DNA of 64,000 nt. Origin: Methylocaldum szegediense. GTDB taxonomy: Bacteria; Pseudomonadota; Gammaproteobacteria; Methylococcales; Methylococcaceae. The notes under the pieces are model-generated. The model saw nothing but the letters and a program-made list of their open reading frames with translations. It made no database searches and had not been told where the DNA came from. Location of the stretch: assembly GCF_949769195.1 (NCBI RefSeq), contig NZ_OX458333.1, forward strand, positions 1,364,001 to 1,428,000, written 5' to 3'. Below, piece by piece: positions 1 to 8,788 of this stretch. Every line of letters starts with the position of its first letter. Position 1 is the stretch's first letter. Made by a program: the position numbers and the translations under genes.

Positions 1-1
1 G

Positions 2-517
2 GCCGAGCGCGGCGGCTGGCTGGTGGTGGACGAAGCCTACATGGACCCCACGCCGGAATTCAGTCTCGCCCCCTACTGTCCGCGTCCCGGGCTGATCGTG
101 CTGCGTTCGCTCGGGAAATTTTTCGGACTGGCCGGCGCGCGGGTCGGCTTCCTTCTGGCGGAACCGGATCTGCTCGAACGCTTGGCGGCACTGCTCGGGC
201 CTTGGACCGTACCTGGACCATCGCGTTGGGTGGCGCGGGAAGCGCTGAGCGATCTCCGCTGGCAAGAAGCTGCCCGGGAGTCACTGCCCGAGGCGAGCCG
301 CCGCTTGGCGGAACTGCTGGCGGACGCTGGCCTCCAGCCGGCCGGCGGCTGCGCCTTGTTTCAGTGGTGTTCCGGCGCGAAGGCGGCGCAAAGACACGAA
401 GCACTGGCTCGACAAGGCATTCTAACCCGGCGTTTCGCCGATCCTCCCGGCCTGCGTTTGGGGCTGCCGGGGAGCGACGCGGCCTGGGAGCGATTGGCAA
501 CCGCCTTGCGAGCGTGA
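2..517 (+). CDS. cobD: Threonine-phosphate decarboxylase / CobC-CobD aminotransferase-like protein, C-terminal part
   Basis: This is the 3' part of a fold-type I PLP enzyme whose start lies before the window. The reading frame is open from base 2. The visible protein has the PLP-ring aspartate in VVDEAYMD and the Schiff-base lysine in LRSLGKFFGLAG, followed by the ARVGF segment. These are typical of the histidinol-phosphate aminotransferase-like CobC/CobD family. That family makes (R)-1-amino-2-propanol O-phosphate from threonine phosphate, the linker for the cobalamin lower ligand. The call rests on these motifs plus the downstream cob genes, because the motifs alone would also fit HisC. Its TGA overlaps the ATG of the next gene by one base, so it belongs to the cob operon. 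Confidence 0.85.
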   Translation, partial: AERGGWLVVDEAYMDPTPEFSLAPYCPRPGLIVLRSLGKFFGLAGARVGFLLAEPDLLERLAALLGPWTVPGPSRWVAREALSDLRWQEAARESLPEASRRLAELLADAGLQPAGGCALFQWCSGAKAAQRHEALARQGILTRRFADPPGLRLGLPGSDAAWERLATALRA

Positions 518-1197
518 TGGGCGAAATGCACGGGGAAACAAGCCGACGGGGAGCTTTCGTCGACAGGGCCGTACCTCCCACGCTGGGGCGACATGGTTAC
601 GATGGTCGCTCTTGGCCGTGTTTGATTTGGCGCATGGACGGCGGACGCTTGGCGATTTCCTCGGCGGTGTCCGGAGGGGGGCTCGGGATCGTGGAGTGGA
701 TACTGAATGCGCAGGTGCCGTCGGATTACCGCCGTACCGATCCCGCCGCCCATGTCGCCGAGATCGCCGCTGCCTGTGGGCTAGCCCGAACCGGTGCGGG
801 ACTCCTCACCGCCTGCGATGTGCGCGGCTATCGGCGAGCGAGCGATGGCGGGGTCGTCGCCGATGCTACGGTGGGCATCGGCCAGCCGATCTGGGCCGCA
901 GACGATGCGCCATCGCGTGACTACCGGCCGGGCACCATCAATCTAGTGGTTCAAATACCGGTTCGCTTGAGCGAAGCGGCCTTGGTCAATGCGGTCGCCA
1001 CGGCGACGGAAGCGAAGACCCAGGCACTGTGGCGGGCCGGCGTGTCCGGGACCGGAACGGCCACCGACGCGGTCTGCGTGCTCTGTCCACAGGACGGCCG
1101 AGCCGAACCTTTCGCAGGACCACGCTCGGTGTGGGGTGCCAGGCTGGCGCGCGCGGTATACGCGGCCGTGTCGGAGGGGCTCGGAGCGGGCGAATGA
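517..1197 (+). CDS. cbiZ: Adenosylcobinamide amidohydrolase CbiZ
   Basis: The 226-residue protein matches the CbiZ family, with segments such as [19 protein letters not shown] and a late GTATDAVCV stretch. CbiZ cleaves the aminopropanol side chain from adenosylcobinamide to give adenosylcobyric acid, which allows salvage of incomplete corrinoids and remodelling of pseudo-B12. The ATG at 517 overlaps the upstream stop as TGATG. The frame stays open further upstream, but that stretch overlaps the decarboxylase and is not needed. The stop overlaps the start of cobQ as ATGA. CbiZ is known from archaea and some bacteria. Having it beside CobQ, which makes the same product de novo, suggests the strain uses both routes. 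Confidence 0.88.
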   Translation: MGEMHGETSRRGAFVDRAVPPTLGRHGYDGRSWPCLIWRMDGGRLAISSAVSGGGLGIVEWILNAQVPSDYRRTDPAAHVAEIAAACGLARTGAGLLTACDVRGYRRASDGGVVADATVGIGQPIWAADDAPSRDYRPGTINLVVQIPVRLSEAALVNAVATATEAKTQALWRAGVSGTGTATDAVCVLCPQDGRAEPFAGPRSVWGARLARAVYAAVSEGLGAGE

Positions 1198-2693
1198 CCG
1201 CACGCACGCTGATGGTGCAAGGCACGACATCCGACGCCGGCAAGAGCACGCTGGTGACGGCACTATGCCGTTTATTGGCGAGGAGAGGCGTAAAAGTGGC
1301 GCCGTTCAAGCCTCAGAACATGGCGTTGAACAGTGCGGTGACCGAAGACGGCGGGGAGATCGGCCGGGCTCAGGCGGTACAAGCCCGCGCGGCGGGACTG
1401 CCACCCCACACCGATATGAACCCGGTACTGCTGAAACCGAATACCGACACGGGCGCCCAAGTCATCGTCCAAGGCAAGGCCATCGGTAATCTGAACGCCC
1501 GTGAGTACCATGACTACAAGCGCATCGTGCGCCGCGCCGTGCTGGAGTCCTATGAGCGCCTCGCCGCCCGTTTCGATGCCATCGTCGTAGAAGGCGCGGG
1601 GTCGCCGGCGGAAATCAATTTGCGCGAAGGCGACATCGCTAACATGGGCTTCGCCGAAGCGGTGGACTGCCCGGTCGTCCTGATCGCCGACATCGACCGA
1701 GGCGGTGTGTTCGCCCATTTGGTCGGCACCCTCGCCCTGTTGTCCGAAAGCGAGCGGGCGCGGGTGATAGGCTTCGTCATCAACCGTTTCCGCGGCGACA
1801 TCGCCCTGCTGCAGTCAGGGTTAGATTGGCTGGAAAGGGAAACCGGTAAGCCGGTTTTGGGCGTGTTGCCTTATCTTCACGGCTTGCACCTGGAGGCGGA
1901 GGACGCCTTGCCCTCATCCGGAGGGAGAGGGTTTACTTCCGGTGAAATAAGGAACGAGAACGAAAAGTTGCGGGTCGTGGTGCCGGTCACGCCGCGTATC
2001 AGCAATCACACCGATTTCGATCCCTTGCGTCTCCATCCGCAGGTCGAGTTCCACTTCGTGTATCCCGGCGAGACGCCGCCTCCCGCGGACCTCGTCATTC
2101 TCCCCGGTTCCAAAAGCGTGCGTGCCGATCTTGCTTTTTTGCGGGCGAACGGCTGGGAAGCTTATCTTCTGCGTCATCTCCGCTATGGCGGTAAACTGAT
2201 CGGCATTTGCGGAGGTTTTCAGATGTTGGGACGAGAGATTCACGATTCTGCTGGTCTAGAAGGCAAAGCAGGCACGTCTTCGGGTTTCGGTTGGCTGGAC
2301 ATGGTCACGGTGTTGGAACCTGAAAAACAGCTCCGTAATGTTCGTGGGCGGCTGGTATTGGACGACGCGCCGGTCACGGGTTACGAAATTCACTCGGGTT
2401 TGACGGAAGGACCTGCGCTGGTCCGTCCTTTTGTTCGGCTCGAGGACCGCAACGACGGTGCGTGCTCGGCAGACGGGCAAATCATGGGGACCTATCTGCA
2501 CGGACTCTTCGAGTCGAGCGCGGCGACCGATGCCATTCTTCGCTGGGCTGGGCTGACCGAACCGGAAACGCCGGATTACGTGGCGACCCGTGAAGCCGAA
2601 ATCGACCGTCTGGCGGATGCCGTGGCCGCCCATCTGGACATGCCGGCCATCGAACGCTTGTTAGGGATCGCCCCTCGAGAAGCCTGCGCATGA
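1194..2693 (+). CDS. cobQ: Cobyric acid synthase CobQ/CbiP
   Basis: This 499-residue glutamine amidotransferase amidates the peripheral carboxylates of adenosylcobyrinic acid a,c-diamide to form cobyric acid. The N-terminal dethiobiotin-synthetase-like ATPase starts with [13 protein letters not shown]. The nucleotide-site stretch [11 protein letters not shown] follows, then a glutaminase domain with the nucleophile Cys in [10 protein letters not shown] and the His in YEIHSG. The start is the ATG at 1194, overlapping the cbiZ stop; the open frame extends upstream but lies inside cbiZ. Between LEAEDAL and LRVVVPV there is an extra stretch of roughly 12-16 residues relative to my recollection of the family. 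At DNA level it looks like a decayed palindrome (about 1909-1935). Confidence 0.95.
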   Translation: MTARTLMVQGTTSDAGKSTLVTALCRLLARRGVKVAPFKPQNMALNSAVTEDGGEIGRAQAVQARAAGLPPHTDMNPVLLKPNTDTGAQVIVQGKAIGNLNAREYHDYKRIVRRAVLESYERLAARFDAIVVEGAGSPAEINLREGDIANMGFAEAVDCPVVLIADIDRGGVFAHLVGTLALLSESERARVIGFVINRFRGDIALLQSGLDWLERETGKPVLGVLPYLHGLHLEAEDALPSSGGRGFTSGEIRNENEKLRVVVPVTPRISNHTDFDPLRLHPQVEFHFVYPGETPPPADLVILPGSKSVRADLAFLRANGWEAYLLRHLRYGGKLIGICGGFQMLGREIHDSAGLEGKAGTSSGFGWLDMVTVLEPEKQLRNVRGRLVLDDAPVTGYEIHSGLTEGPALVRPFVRLEDRNDGACSADGQIMGTYLHGLFESSAATDAILRWAGLTEPETPDYVATREAEIDRLADAVAAHLDMPAIERLLGIAPREACA

Positions 2694-3211
2694 AAGAACT
2701 GATTTTAGGCGGAGTCCGCTCGGGCAAGAGCCGATTGGCGGAACGAAGAGCCTTGGATAGTGATCTCGCCGTGACCTATATCGCGACGGCGCGAGTCAGG
2801 GATGAGGGTATGCGCAGGCGGGTGGAAGAACATCGGCGGCGGCGACCGTCCGATTGGGACCTGGTGGAGGAGCCGCTGGAACTCGCTGCAGCTTTGCGCG
2901 CTCGCGCGGATGAAAAGCGCTGCCTGATTGTCGATTGTCTCACCCTCTGGCTGACCCAGCTCTTGTGCGAGACCGACTCGACAAGGCTCGCGCGTGAGCG
3001 GGAGGCATTGATCGAAGCGCTGCCCCACCTTCCCGGCCACATCATTCTGATCGGCAACGAAACCAACATGGGCGTGCTGCCAGCAGGGGAACTCAGCCGC
3101 CGCTATTGCGACGAAGCCGGGCTTTTGCATCAAGCCTTGGCCGAGGTCTGCGACCGGGTGATTCTGACCGTGGCCGGGCTTCCGTGGGTGTTGAAAGGGG
3201 AAAAACTGTGA
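2690..3211 (+). CDS. cobU: Bifunctional adenosylcobinamide kinase / adenosylcobinamide-phosphate guanylyltransferase CobU
   Basis: The 173-residue protein is the usual length for CobU/CobP. It phosphorylates adenosylcobinamide and then transfers GMP to form adenosylcobinamide-GDP. The P-loop GGVRSGKS lies at the very N-terminus. [14 protein letters not shown] carries the histidine that is guanylylated in the family, and [11 protein letters not shown] and [10 protein letters not shown] follow. The ATG at 2690 overlaps the cobQ stop by four bases, and its own TGA overlaps the GTG of cobT. It supplies the activated substrate used by CobS further down the operon. Confidence 0.95.
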   Translation: MKELILGGVRSGKSRLAERRALDSDLAVTYIATARVRDEGMRRRVEEHRRRRPSDWDLVEEPLELAAALRARADEKRCLIVDCLTLWLTQLLCETDSTRLAREREALIEALPHLPGHIILIGNETNMGVLPAGELSRRYCDEAGLLHQALAEVCDRVILTVAGLPWVLKGEKL

Positions 3212-4269
3212 ACTCTGATCTTGCGTGGCTGAAGGAGCCGGTAGCGCGTCCGGATGAAAACGCGGCGCGCCTTGCGGCGGAACGGCAGGCGATGCTGATC
3301 AAACCGCCGGGCGCGCTGGGACGGCTGGAAGCGCTGGCGATCCGGCTCGCCGCCTGGCAAAGAACGCCGAAACCTACCGCCGACCGGGTGCGAATCGTTG
3401 TGTTCGCCGGCGATCATGGCGTGACAGAGGAGGGCGTATCCGCTTTTCCCCAGTCGGTCACGGCGGCCATGGTGAACCAGTTCGCCCGAGGCGGTGCAGC
3501 GATCAGCGTGCTCGCTCGGACGCTGGGTGCGGAGCTGGAAGTGATCAACTTAGGTACGGTCGAGGAGACCGGTTCCGTACCCGGCGTGCTCGATCTCAGA
3601 CTCGGACTCGGCACGGCCAATTTCCTGCGCGGGCCGGCCATGACCGAACGCCAATTGGCAGAGGCTCTCCGCGCGGGGCGTGACGCCGCAGCGCGGGCCA
3701 GTTCAGCCGGGATCCGAATCTTTATCGGCGGCGAGATGGGGATAGGCAATACCACGGCCGCCGCGGCGCTAGGCGCGGCTCTGTTGGGCGAGACGCCGGA
3801 AGCCCTGGCGGGACCCGGAGCCGGTTTGGACACGGAAGGCGTCCGGCGCAAGGCCGAGATCATTCGCCGGGCGCTAGATCGGCATGGCTCGTACTTGGCC
3901 GATCCACTCGAAGTCTTGCGTCGGCTCGGCGGTTTCGAAATCGCCGCTCTCGCCGGGGCTTTCGTCACCTGTGCGCAACGAGGTCTGCCGGTCCTTGTGG
4001 ACGGGTTCATCTGCACGGCGGCGGCTCTAGCGGCGGAACGGCTATGTCCGCGAGTCTCCGGCTGGTTCCTTTACGCCCACGCCTCGGCGGAACCGGGGCA
4101 TGCACGCATGCTGGCGGCGCTCGACGGGAAGCCTTTGCTCGATTTGGGCATGCGCCTTGGCGAAGGCAGCGGAGCCGCTGTTGCGCTGCCTTTGCTGAGA
4201 TTGGTCTGTACCCTGCACGCCGGCATGGCGACTTTCGAAGAGGCGGGGATTGCAGGCAAGTCATCATGA
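3208..4269 (+). CDS. cobT: Nicotinate-nucleotide--dimethylbenzimidazole phosphoribosyltransferase CobT
   Basis: The 353-residue enzyme activates the lower-ligand base of B12 to alpha-ribazole phosphate. Family signatures are visible: VFAGDHGVTEEGVSAFP near the N-terminus, GGEMGIGNTTAAAAL in the middle, and the catalytic-base region RLGEGSGAA near the C-terminus. The start chosen is GTG at 3208, which overlaps the cobU stop as GTGA and gives a normal family length. The frame is open further upstream inside cobU, without merit. It sits between cobU and cobC, whose products act before and after it in nucleotide-loop assembly. Confidence 0.95.
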   Translation: MNSDLAWLKEPVARPDENAARLAAERQAMLIKPPGALGRLEALAIRLAAWQRTPKPTADRVRIVVFAGDHGVTEEGVSAFPQSVTAAMVNQFARGGAAISVLARTLGAELEVINLGTVEETGSVPGVLDLRLGLGTANFLRGPAMTERQLAEALRAGRDAAARASSAGIRIFIGGEMGIGNTTAAAALGAALLGETPEALAGPGAGLDTEGVRRKAEIIRRALDRHGSYLADPLEVLRRLGGFEIAALAGAFVTCAQRGLPVLVDGFICTAAALAAERLCPRVSGWFLYAHASAEPGHARMLAALDGKPLLDLGMRLGEGSGAAVALPLLRLVCTLHAGMATFEEAGIAGKSS

Positions 4270-4853
4270 GCGAAAAGCGTGTCCGTATCGATCTGCTGCG
4301 TCATGGCGAAACCGTAGGCGGTACCCGGTTTCGCGGCAGCCTGGACGATCCGCTTACGGAAGAGGGGTTCCGGCAGATGGAGCACGCCGTGGCTGAACGC
4401 GGGCCTTGGGATACGATCGTCACCTCGCCTTTGTCGCGCTGCGCCGTATTTGCCGAAAGCCTGGCCCAGCGACTGAGCATCCCCCTGCAAGTCGACGAAC
4501 GGCTAAAGGAAATCCATTTCGGTGACTGGGAGGGGCTCACCTATGCCGAGGTGATGGCCACGGCGCCGCTCGCGCTGACCCGTTTCATGGACGATCCCCT
4601 GCGGTATCCGCCGCCTGGTGGAGAGTCATTGGAAGCGTTTCGCGGGCGTATCCTAGCTGCGCTGCAGGACCACTTGGAGTCGATCAATCTGGGGCGTCGG
4701 CTGTTGTTCGTCACTCACGGCGGCGTGATCCGAGTGTTGCTCTGCCGTGCCCGGAACTGGCCGTTTTCTCGATTGTTCGAGTTCGACGTGCCGCATGCTT
4801 CGTTCTTTCGCCTCTGCGGGAACGGACAGCATTGCGAGGAGCTGCCTCCGTGA
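4266..4853 (+). CDS. cobC: Alpha-ribazole phosphatase-like histidine phosphatase CobC
   Basis: This 195-residue protein belongs to the histidine-phosphatase (phosphoglycerate-mutase-like) family. The catalytic RHG is in LLRHGETVGG, ERLKEIHFGDWEGL carries the conserved acidic residue, and LFVTHGGVIRVL carries the second catalytic histidine. In this context it most likely removes the 5'-phosphate of alpha-ribazole phosphate or of adenosylcobalamin phosphate. The ATG at 4266 overlaps the cobT stop, and its TGA overlaps the GTG of cobS, so translation is probably coupled. Other phosphatases of the superfamily look alike, so the specific role rests on context. Confidence 0.88.
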   Translation: MSEKRVRIDLLRHGETVGGTRFRGSLDDPLTEEGFRQMEHAVAERGPWDTIVTSPLSRCAVFAESLAQRLSIPLQVDERLKEIHFGDWEGLTYAEVMATAPLALTRFMDDPLRYPPPGGESLEAFRGRILAALQDHLESINLGRRLLFVTHGGVIRVLLCRARNWPFSRLFEFDVPHASFFRLCGNGQHCEELPP

Positions 4854-5596
4854 GCGGGCTCAGGCCCTTTTTGATTGCTCTACAGTTCCTGACCCGACTG
4901 CCGGTTCGTCTGGAATCGCCGCCGGATGGGGCGGCGTTGGGCCGGTCGCTGCTGTTTTATCCCCTTGTCGGCTTGGGGTTGGGGCTGACGCTTGCGATGC
5001 TGGCCGAGCTTTTGGCCGAGACCGGGGGCTGGCTGCCGGCGGCCATCGTGCTGACAGTCTGGGTGGTTTTGACCGGAGCCCTGCATCTGGACGGACTCGC
5101 GGATAGCGCCGACGCCTGGGTAGGGGGATTGGGTGACCAGGAGCGCACCCTCGCCATCATGAAAGATCCACGCAGCGGCCCAGTCGCCGTCGTCGTGGTA
5201 GTGCTGGTGCTGCTTCTCAAAATCGCCGCGCTGGAACAGGTGATTGCCCGGCAGGACTGGACCGCGCTCGTACTCGCGCCGGTGCTGGGCCGTGCCGCGC
5301 CGCTGCTGCTGTTCCTAACCATGCCCTATGTACGTCCCGGCGGTCTCGGCTCCGAGCTGGCCCGGCATTTGCCGTGCCGAGGTGGTATAGCCGTTCTGTC
5401 CGCAACCTTTGCCGGCACTCTGGCCGCTGCGGGTATACGTGGCTTTTGGCCTCTCCTCGCGACCGCTGCTCTGTTTTTCTGGCTACGGTTGTCCATGATC
5501 CGGCGTATCGGCGGAACCACGGGGGACACCGCGGGCGCAACGATCGAGCTTATCGAGTGCGCGGTTCTGGTCGGGTTTGCCTTGGCCGGCGCTTAG
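4850..5596 (+). CDS. cobS: Adenosylcobinamide-GDP ribazoletransferase CobS
   Basis: The 248-residue integral membrane protein is the cobalamin synthase that joins adenosylcobinamide-GDP with alpha-ribazole (phosphate). The N-terminal FLIALQFLTRLPV, the motif HLDGLADSADAW and the adjacent LAIMKDPRSGPVAV are family hallmarks. Several hydrophobic segments run through the C-terminal half. GTG at 4850 is preferred because it overlaps the cobC stop. It is the last gene of the operon; the next gene is convergent only 46 bases away and no clear terminator is visible. Confidence 0.94.
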   Translation: MSGLRPFLIALQFLTRLPVRLESPPDGAALGRSLLFYPLVGLGLGLTLAMLAELLAETGGWLPAAIVLTVWVVLTGALHLDGLADSADAWVGGLGDQERTLAIMKDPRSGPVAVVVVVLVLLLKIAALEQVIARQDWTALVLAPVLGRAAPLLLFLTMPYVRPGGLGSELARHLPCRGGIAVLSATFAGTLAAAGIRGFWPLLATAALFFWLRLSMIRRIGGTTGDTAGATIELIECAVLVGFALAGA

Positions 5597-5642
5597 GGGC
5601 TCTAATTCGAGCGTACCTCAGCGGTGAAGACGCTCAATTCGG

Positions 5643-6668
5643 TCACCGTACTTTGACCCTGACGATGGTGGAGAGTCCGGGCCTTAACAGGCTCACGTCG
5701 GTACCGGGTCGGAATCGGATTTTTACCGGCACGCGCCGTACGATCTTGGTGAAATTGCCGGTGGCGTTCTCCGGCGGCAGCAGGCTGAACTCGGAACCGG
5801 AAGCCGGCGCGAAACTGTCCACGATCCCTTCGAACCGGAGATCGGGGTAGGCGTCGACCCGAATGTCCGCGGGTTGTCCGGGCCGCATCCGTCCGATCTG
5901 GGTTTCCTTGAAATTGGCTTCGACGAAGAGCCCATCAAGCGGAACCAGATAGGCGAGCACGCTGCCGGGCTTCACGAGTTGTCCGACCTGCACGCTGCGA
6001 TTGCCGATGATTCCGGCGAAAGGCGCTGTGATGCGGGTGTTGGAAAGATCGATGCGGGCCAAGTCCAGAGCGGCCCGGGCCGCTTGCAATCTGGCCCGGC
6101 TTTCGTCGATCTGGGCTTCCAGGGCGGTCAGGCGAGTTTCCGCTTCCTGTCGCGACGAGCGATACTTTTCCCGTTGAGCTACGGCTTGCTTGTAGGCGGC
6201 CGCGGCGACATCGCGGGTTTGGGCCGAGACCGCGCCGTCCGCCGCCAAGTGATCGAAGCGCTTCAGGTCCTTCGCCGTCCGTTCCAGGTCGGCCTGGGCG
6301 ACCGCGATATTGGCGTCTTCCTGATGGATTTTCGCCTCTTGGGCACGTTTTTCGGTTTCCAGGGTCTGGATACGTGCGGTTTCCATCCTGACTTGCGCTT
6401 CCGCCTGCGCGACCCTGGCGCGGAAATCGTGGTCGTCGATGACGACGAGAAGATCACCCGGCATGACCTTTTGGTTGTCCTCGAACAGGACTTCCTTGAC
6501 GTAGCCCGTCTCTTTGGAACTGATCAAGCTAATGTGCGCTTTCAGGTAGGTATTGTCGGTCGTCTCGAAAGGGCGGATCGCCTTGTACCAGTACGCGATA
6601 CCGGCTCCCGCGACGATTGTCAGCGCGAGAAGGACCAGGAGGGTTCTCGGAGAAACAGAGAGATGCAT
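5643..6668 (-). CDS. EmrA/HlyD-family membrane fusion protein
   Basis: The 341-residue periplasmic adaptor has one N-terminal membrane anchor (about residues 8-26). A first half-lipoyl segment follows (KETGYVKEVLFEDNQKVMPG), then a long alpha-helical hairpin rich in Ala, Glu and Gln (about 85-205). A second lipoyl half is TRITAPFAGIIGNRSVQVGQ and a beta-barrel region carries VEANFKETQIGRMRPGQ. This layout matches EmrA-type adaptors that join an inner-membrane MFS pump to an outer-membrane channel. No EmrB-like pump lies beside it, because the downstream neighbour is cobS in the opposite direction. It is divergent from a TetR regulator with a palindromic operator between them, so it probably shares regulation with the export genes to the right. 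Confidence 0.85.
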   Translation of the reverse strand: MHLSVSPRTLLVLLALTIVAGAGIAYWYKAIRPFETTDNTYLKAHISLISSKETGYVKEVLFEDNQKVMPGDLLVVIDDHDFRARVAQAEAQVRMETARIQTLETEKRAQEAKIHQEDANIAVAQADLERTAKDLKRFDHLAADGAVSAQTRDVAAAAYKQAVAQREKYRSSRQEAETRLTALEAQIDESRARLQAARAALDLARIDLSNTRITAPFAGIIGNRSVQVGQLVKPGSVLAYLVPLDGLFVEANFKETQIGRMRPGQPADIRVDAYPDLRFEGIVDSFAPASGSEFSLLPPENATGNFTKIVRRVPVKIRFRPGTDVSLLRPGLSTIVRVKVR

Positions 6669-6684
6669 GATCTGTGGTTTTCTT

Positions 6685-6704
6685 ACTAAACGGTTTAGTT
6701 TAGT
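6685..6704. promoter_or_regulatory. Candidate TetR-family operator
   Basis: Bases 6685-6699 read ACTAAACGGTTTAGT, a perfect 15-bp palindrome around a central G. An overlapping second GTTTAGT ends at 6704. It lies in the 85-bp gap between the divergent EmrA-like gene and the TetR gene, where a local repressor would control both. The assignment to this TetR is inference. Confidence 0.6.
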
Positions 6705-6753
6705 CTAATCACCAACCCCACTGGAAAGCAACGAACACCATACGGACGGTCCC

Positions 6754-7362
6754 ATGACTAAAGTCCCCACATCCAAACGGCAGGCCATACTTGATGCGGC
6801 GAAGCGCGTCTTTCTTGCGAACGGCTACACAGGAGCCAGCATGGACGCGATCGCCGAAGCCGCTCCGGTGTCCAAGCCGACGCTTTACAGCCATTTCCAC
6901 AGCAAGCCGGAGTTGTTCGCCGCCGTGATCGCGGAGCAATGCGAGGTCTTGCTGGTTACGCTTTCGCGTGTGCAGACCGAGCAACCGAACCCGGTTGCGG
7001 GCCTGAAGGCCATCGCCCGCGCCTTCGTCGACCTCATCTACGCAAAAGAGTCCTTGGACCTATATCGTCTGATCATCGCCGAGCAGCAGAACTTTCCAGA
7101 CTTGGGCGAGCTGGTCTACCGCTCGGGGCCGGAGCCAGTGCTAAACCGGCTGTCGGCCTATCTCGGCGAACTGGATCGTTGCGGCGCTTTGCGAACATCC
7201 GATGTCGATACGTCGAGCCGCTTGCTCTTAGGCATGCTGCAGGGCGCTCAACACTTCCGTTGTCTTCTGGGCTTGCAGCCGGGTTTGAGCGAGGCGGAAA
7301 AGGACCACCTGGTCGACGCCGCGGTTTCGCTGTTTCTCAAAGGACACGCCTATGTGGGCTAA
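6754..7362 (+). CDS. TetR/AcrR-family transcriptional regulator
   Basis: The 202-residue protein has a typical TetR N-terminal DNA-binding domain: RQAILDAAKRVFLANGY, then helices through the recognition motif VSKPTLYSHFHSKPELFAAVI (about residues 9-60). The C-terminal ligand-binding domain is of the AcrR type. It lies at the head of the efflux genes and its stop codon is 11 bases inside the next gene, so the two are co-transcribed. It probably represses both itself with the downstream pump and the divergent EmrA-like gene through the palindrome upstream. The inducer is unknown. Confidence 0.9.
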   Translation: MTKVPTSKRQAILDAAKRVFLANGYTGASMDAIAEAAPVSKPTLYSHFHSKPELFAAVIAEQCEVLLVTLSRVQTEQPNPVAGLKAIARAFVDLIYAKESLDLYRLIIAEQQNFPDLGELVYRSGPEPVLNRLSAYLGELDRCGALRTSDVDTSSRLLLGMLQGAQHFRCLLGLQPGLSEAEKDHLVDAAVSLFLKGHAYVG

Positions 7363-8788
7363 GGTCGGTTGCCTGGCCGTGGTGATCGGCTTGGTCGGGT
7401 GCACCGTGGGACCGGATTACCGGAAGCCCGTGCCGGTGACTCCGGCTCGGTGGCAGGCCGGAAAAGATCAGGACGCTGATCTCACGCCTATCGATCCGGA
7501 AGGACTGAAGACCTGGTGGAAAAGTTTCGGTGATTCCGTGCTGGACCGCTTGATGGACCAGGCTTTGACAGGCAACCTGGATCTCAAGCTGGCGCTGGCC
7601 CGCATCGATCAGGCACGCGCCCAGCGCCGGGGCACCCGCGCCGAGTTGTTCCCGAGCGTCGACGCAATGGCGGGCGCGCAGCGCACTGAGAATCCGTTTC
7701 CGGGACTCGCACCCGGCATCCGCTACAATCTGTTCGAACTCGGATTCGACGCGCTATGGGAAATCGATCTGTTCGGACGTCAACGGCGGCGATTGGAAGC
7801 GGCGACCGCCGATCTGGAAGCGGCGAAGGAGGAATACGCTCAATCGCTGGTGACGCTGACCTCGGACCTCGCGCGCGCCTACATCGAATATCGCAGTCTT
7901 CAGAACCAGTTGCGTATCACGCGCTGGAACCTGGAGACGCAAAGACACACGCTGAAACTGACCGAGCGGCTGTTCGAGGAAGGGGTCGGCACCCGCCACG
8001 ATCTGGTGCGGGCGCGCGCTCAAACCGAGACCACGGCGGCCCAGATTCCCGCGCTGGAGGCGGAACTGACGGCCGTTTTGCGTCAATTGGAAGTTCTGAC
8101 GGGCAAGCGCCCCGGCGCTCTGAAATACGAGCTTGAGACACCTCGCGCTGTGCCCATGGCGCCTGGGCAGGCGATCCTGGCCTCGCCGGCGGCAGTCATT
8201 CGCCATCGCCCGGATCTTCGCGCCGCCGAACGCCGGCTCGCCTCTGCCACCGCCATGCAGGGTGCCGCGATCGCCGAGCTGTTCCCGAGGATATCCTTGT
8301 CCGCTTTTTTAGGCTTGCGCAATACCGATGTCGAGAATCTGTTCAAATCGGCTGCTTTTTCCTACAGCGCGGGCGCCAGTCTGTTGCAGCCGCTGGTGAA
8401 TTTTGGCCGTATCCGCGCCGGTATCGATCTGGCCGATGCCCAGCAGAGGGAAGCCTACGTGGCTTTCGAAAGGGCCGTGCTGGAAGCGCTTCGGGAAATG
8501 GAAACCGCGTTGACCCGCTACTTCAAAGAAGAGGCACGGAGGCAGACCCTGGCCCGTGCGGTGGAGGATCAGCGGGAATCCGTTCGGCTCTCCCAGCTAC
8601 GCTATCAGGAAGGCGTCATTTCCTTTCTGGACGTCTTGGAAGCCCAGCGCGCGCTGTATCTCGCCGATATGGAGCTGGCCCGATCCGAGGCGAAAGCGTC
8701 CACGGAGCTGATTGCCGTGTACAAGGCCTTAGGTGGCGGCGCGAACGCGCAGCTGGCGCAGCTCGAGACGGCAAAGGGGAAACTATGA
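7352..8788 (+). CDS. NodT-family outer-membrane efflux lipoprotein
   Basis: The 478-residue protein begins with a lipoprotein signal (lipobox LVGC, lipidated Cys at about residue 17) followed by TVGPDYRKP, the classic start of the NodT/OprM family. Two repeats of the outer-membrane factor domain follow, including [20 protein letters not shown] and [18 protein letters not shown]. It would form the trimeric TolC-like channel through the outer membrane for the ABC exporter encoded next. The ATG at 7352 overlaps the regulator gene, and the stop overlaps the next start by four bases. Confidence 0.93.
   Translation: MWAKVGCLAVVIGLVGCTVGPDYRKPVPVTPARWQAGKDQDADLTPIDPEGLKTWWKSFGDSVLDRLMDQALTGNLDLKLALARIDQARAQRRGTRAELFPSVDAMAGAQRTENPFPGLAPGIRYNLFELGFDALWEIDLFGRQRRRLEAATADLEAAKEEYAQSLVTLTSDLARAYIEYRSLQNQLRITRWNLETQRHTLKLTERLFEEGVGTRHDLVRARAQTETTAAQIPALEAELTAVLRQLEVLTGKRPGALKYELETPRAVPMAPGQAILASPAAVIRHRPDLRAAERRLASATAMQGAAIAELFPRISLSAFLGLRNTDVENLFKSAAFSYSAGASLLQPLVNFGRIRAGIDLADAQQREAYVAFERAVLEALREMETALTRYFKEEARRQTLARAVEDQRESVRLSQLRYQEGVISFLDVLEAQRALYLADMELARSEAKASTELIAVYKALGGGANAQLAQLETAKGKL

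Noticed and set aside
202-516. N-terminal extension of CbiZ
   Set aside because: The upstream part overlaps the decarboxylase gene and is not protein-like; ATG 517 overlaps the stop as in the rest of the operon.
5874-6689. Plus-strand open frame opposite the EmrA-like gene
   Set aside because: Antisense shadow; the minus strand carries the full adaptor domain order.
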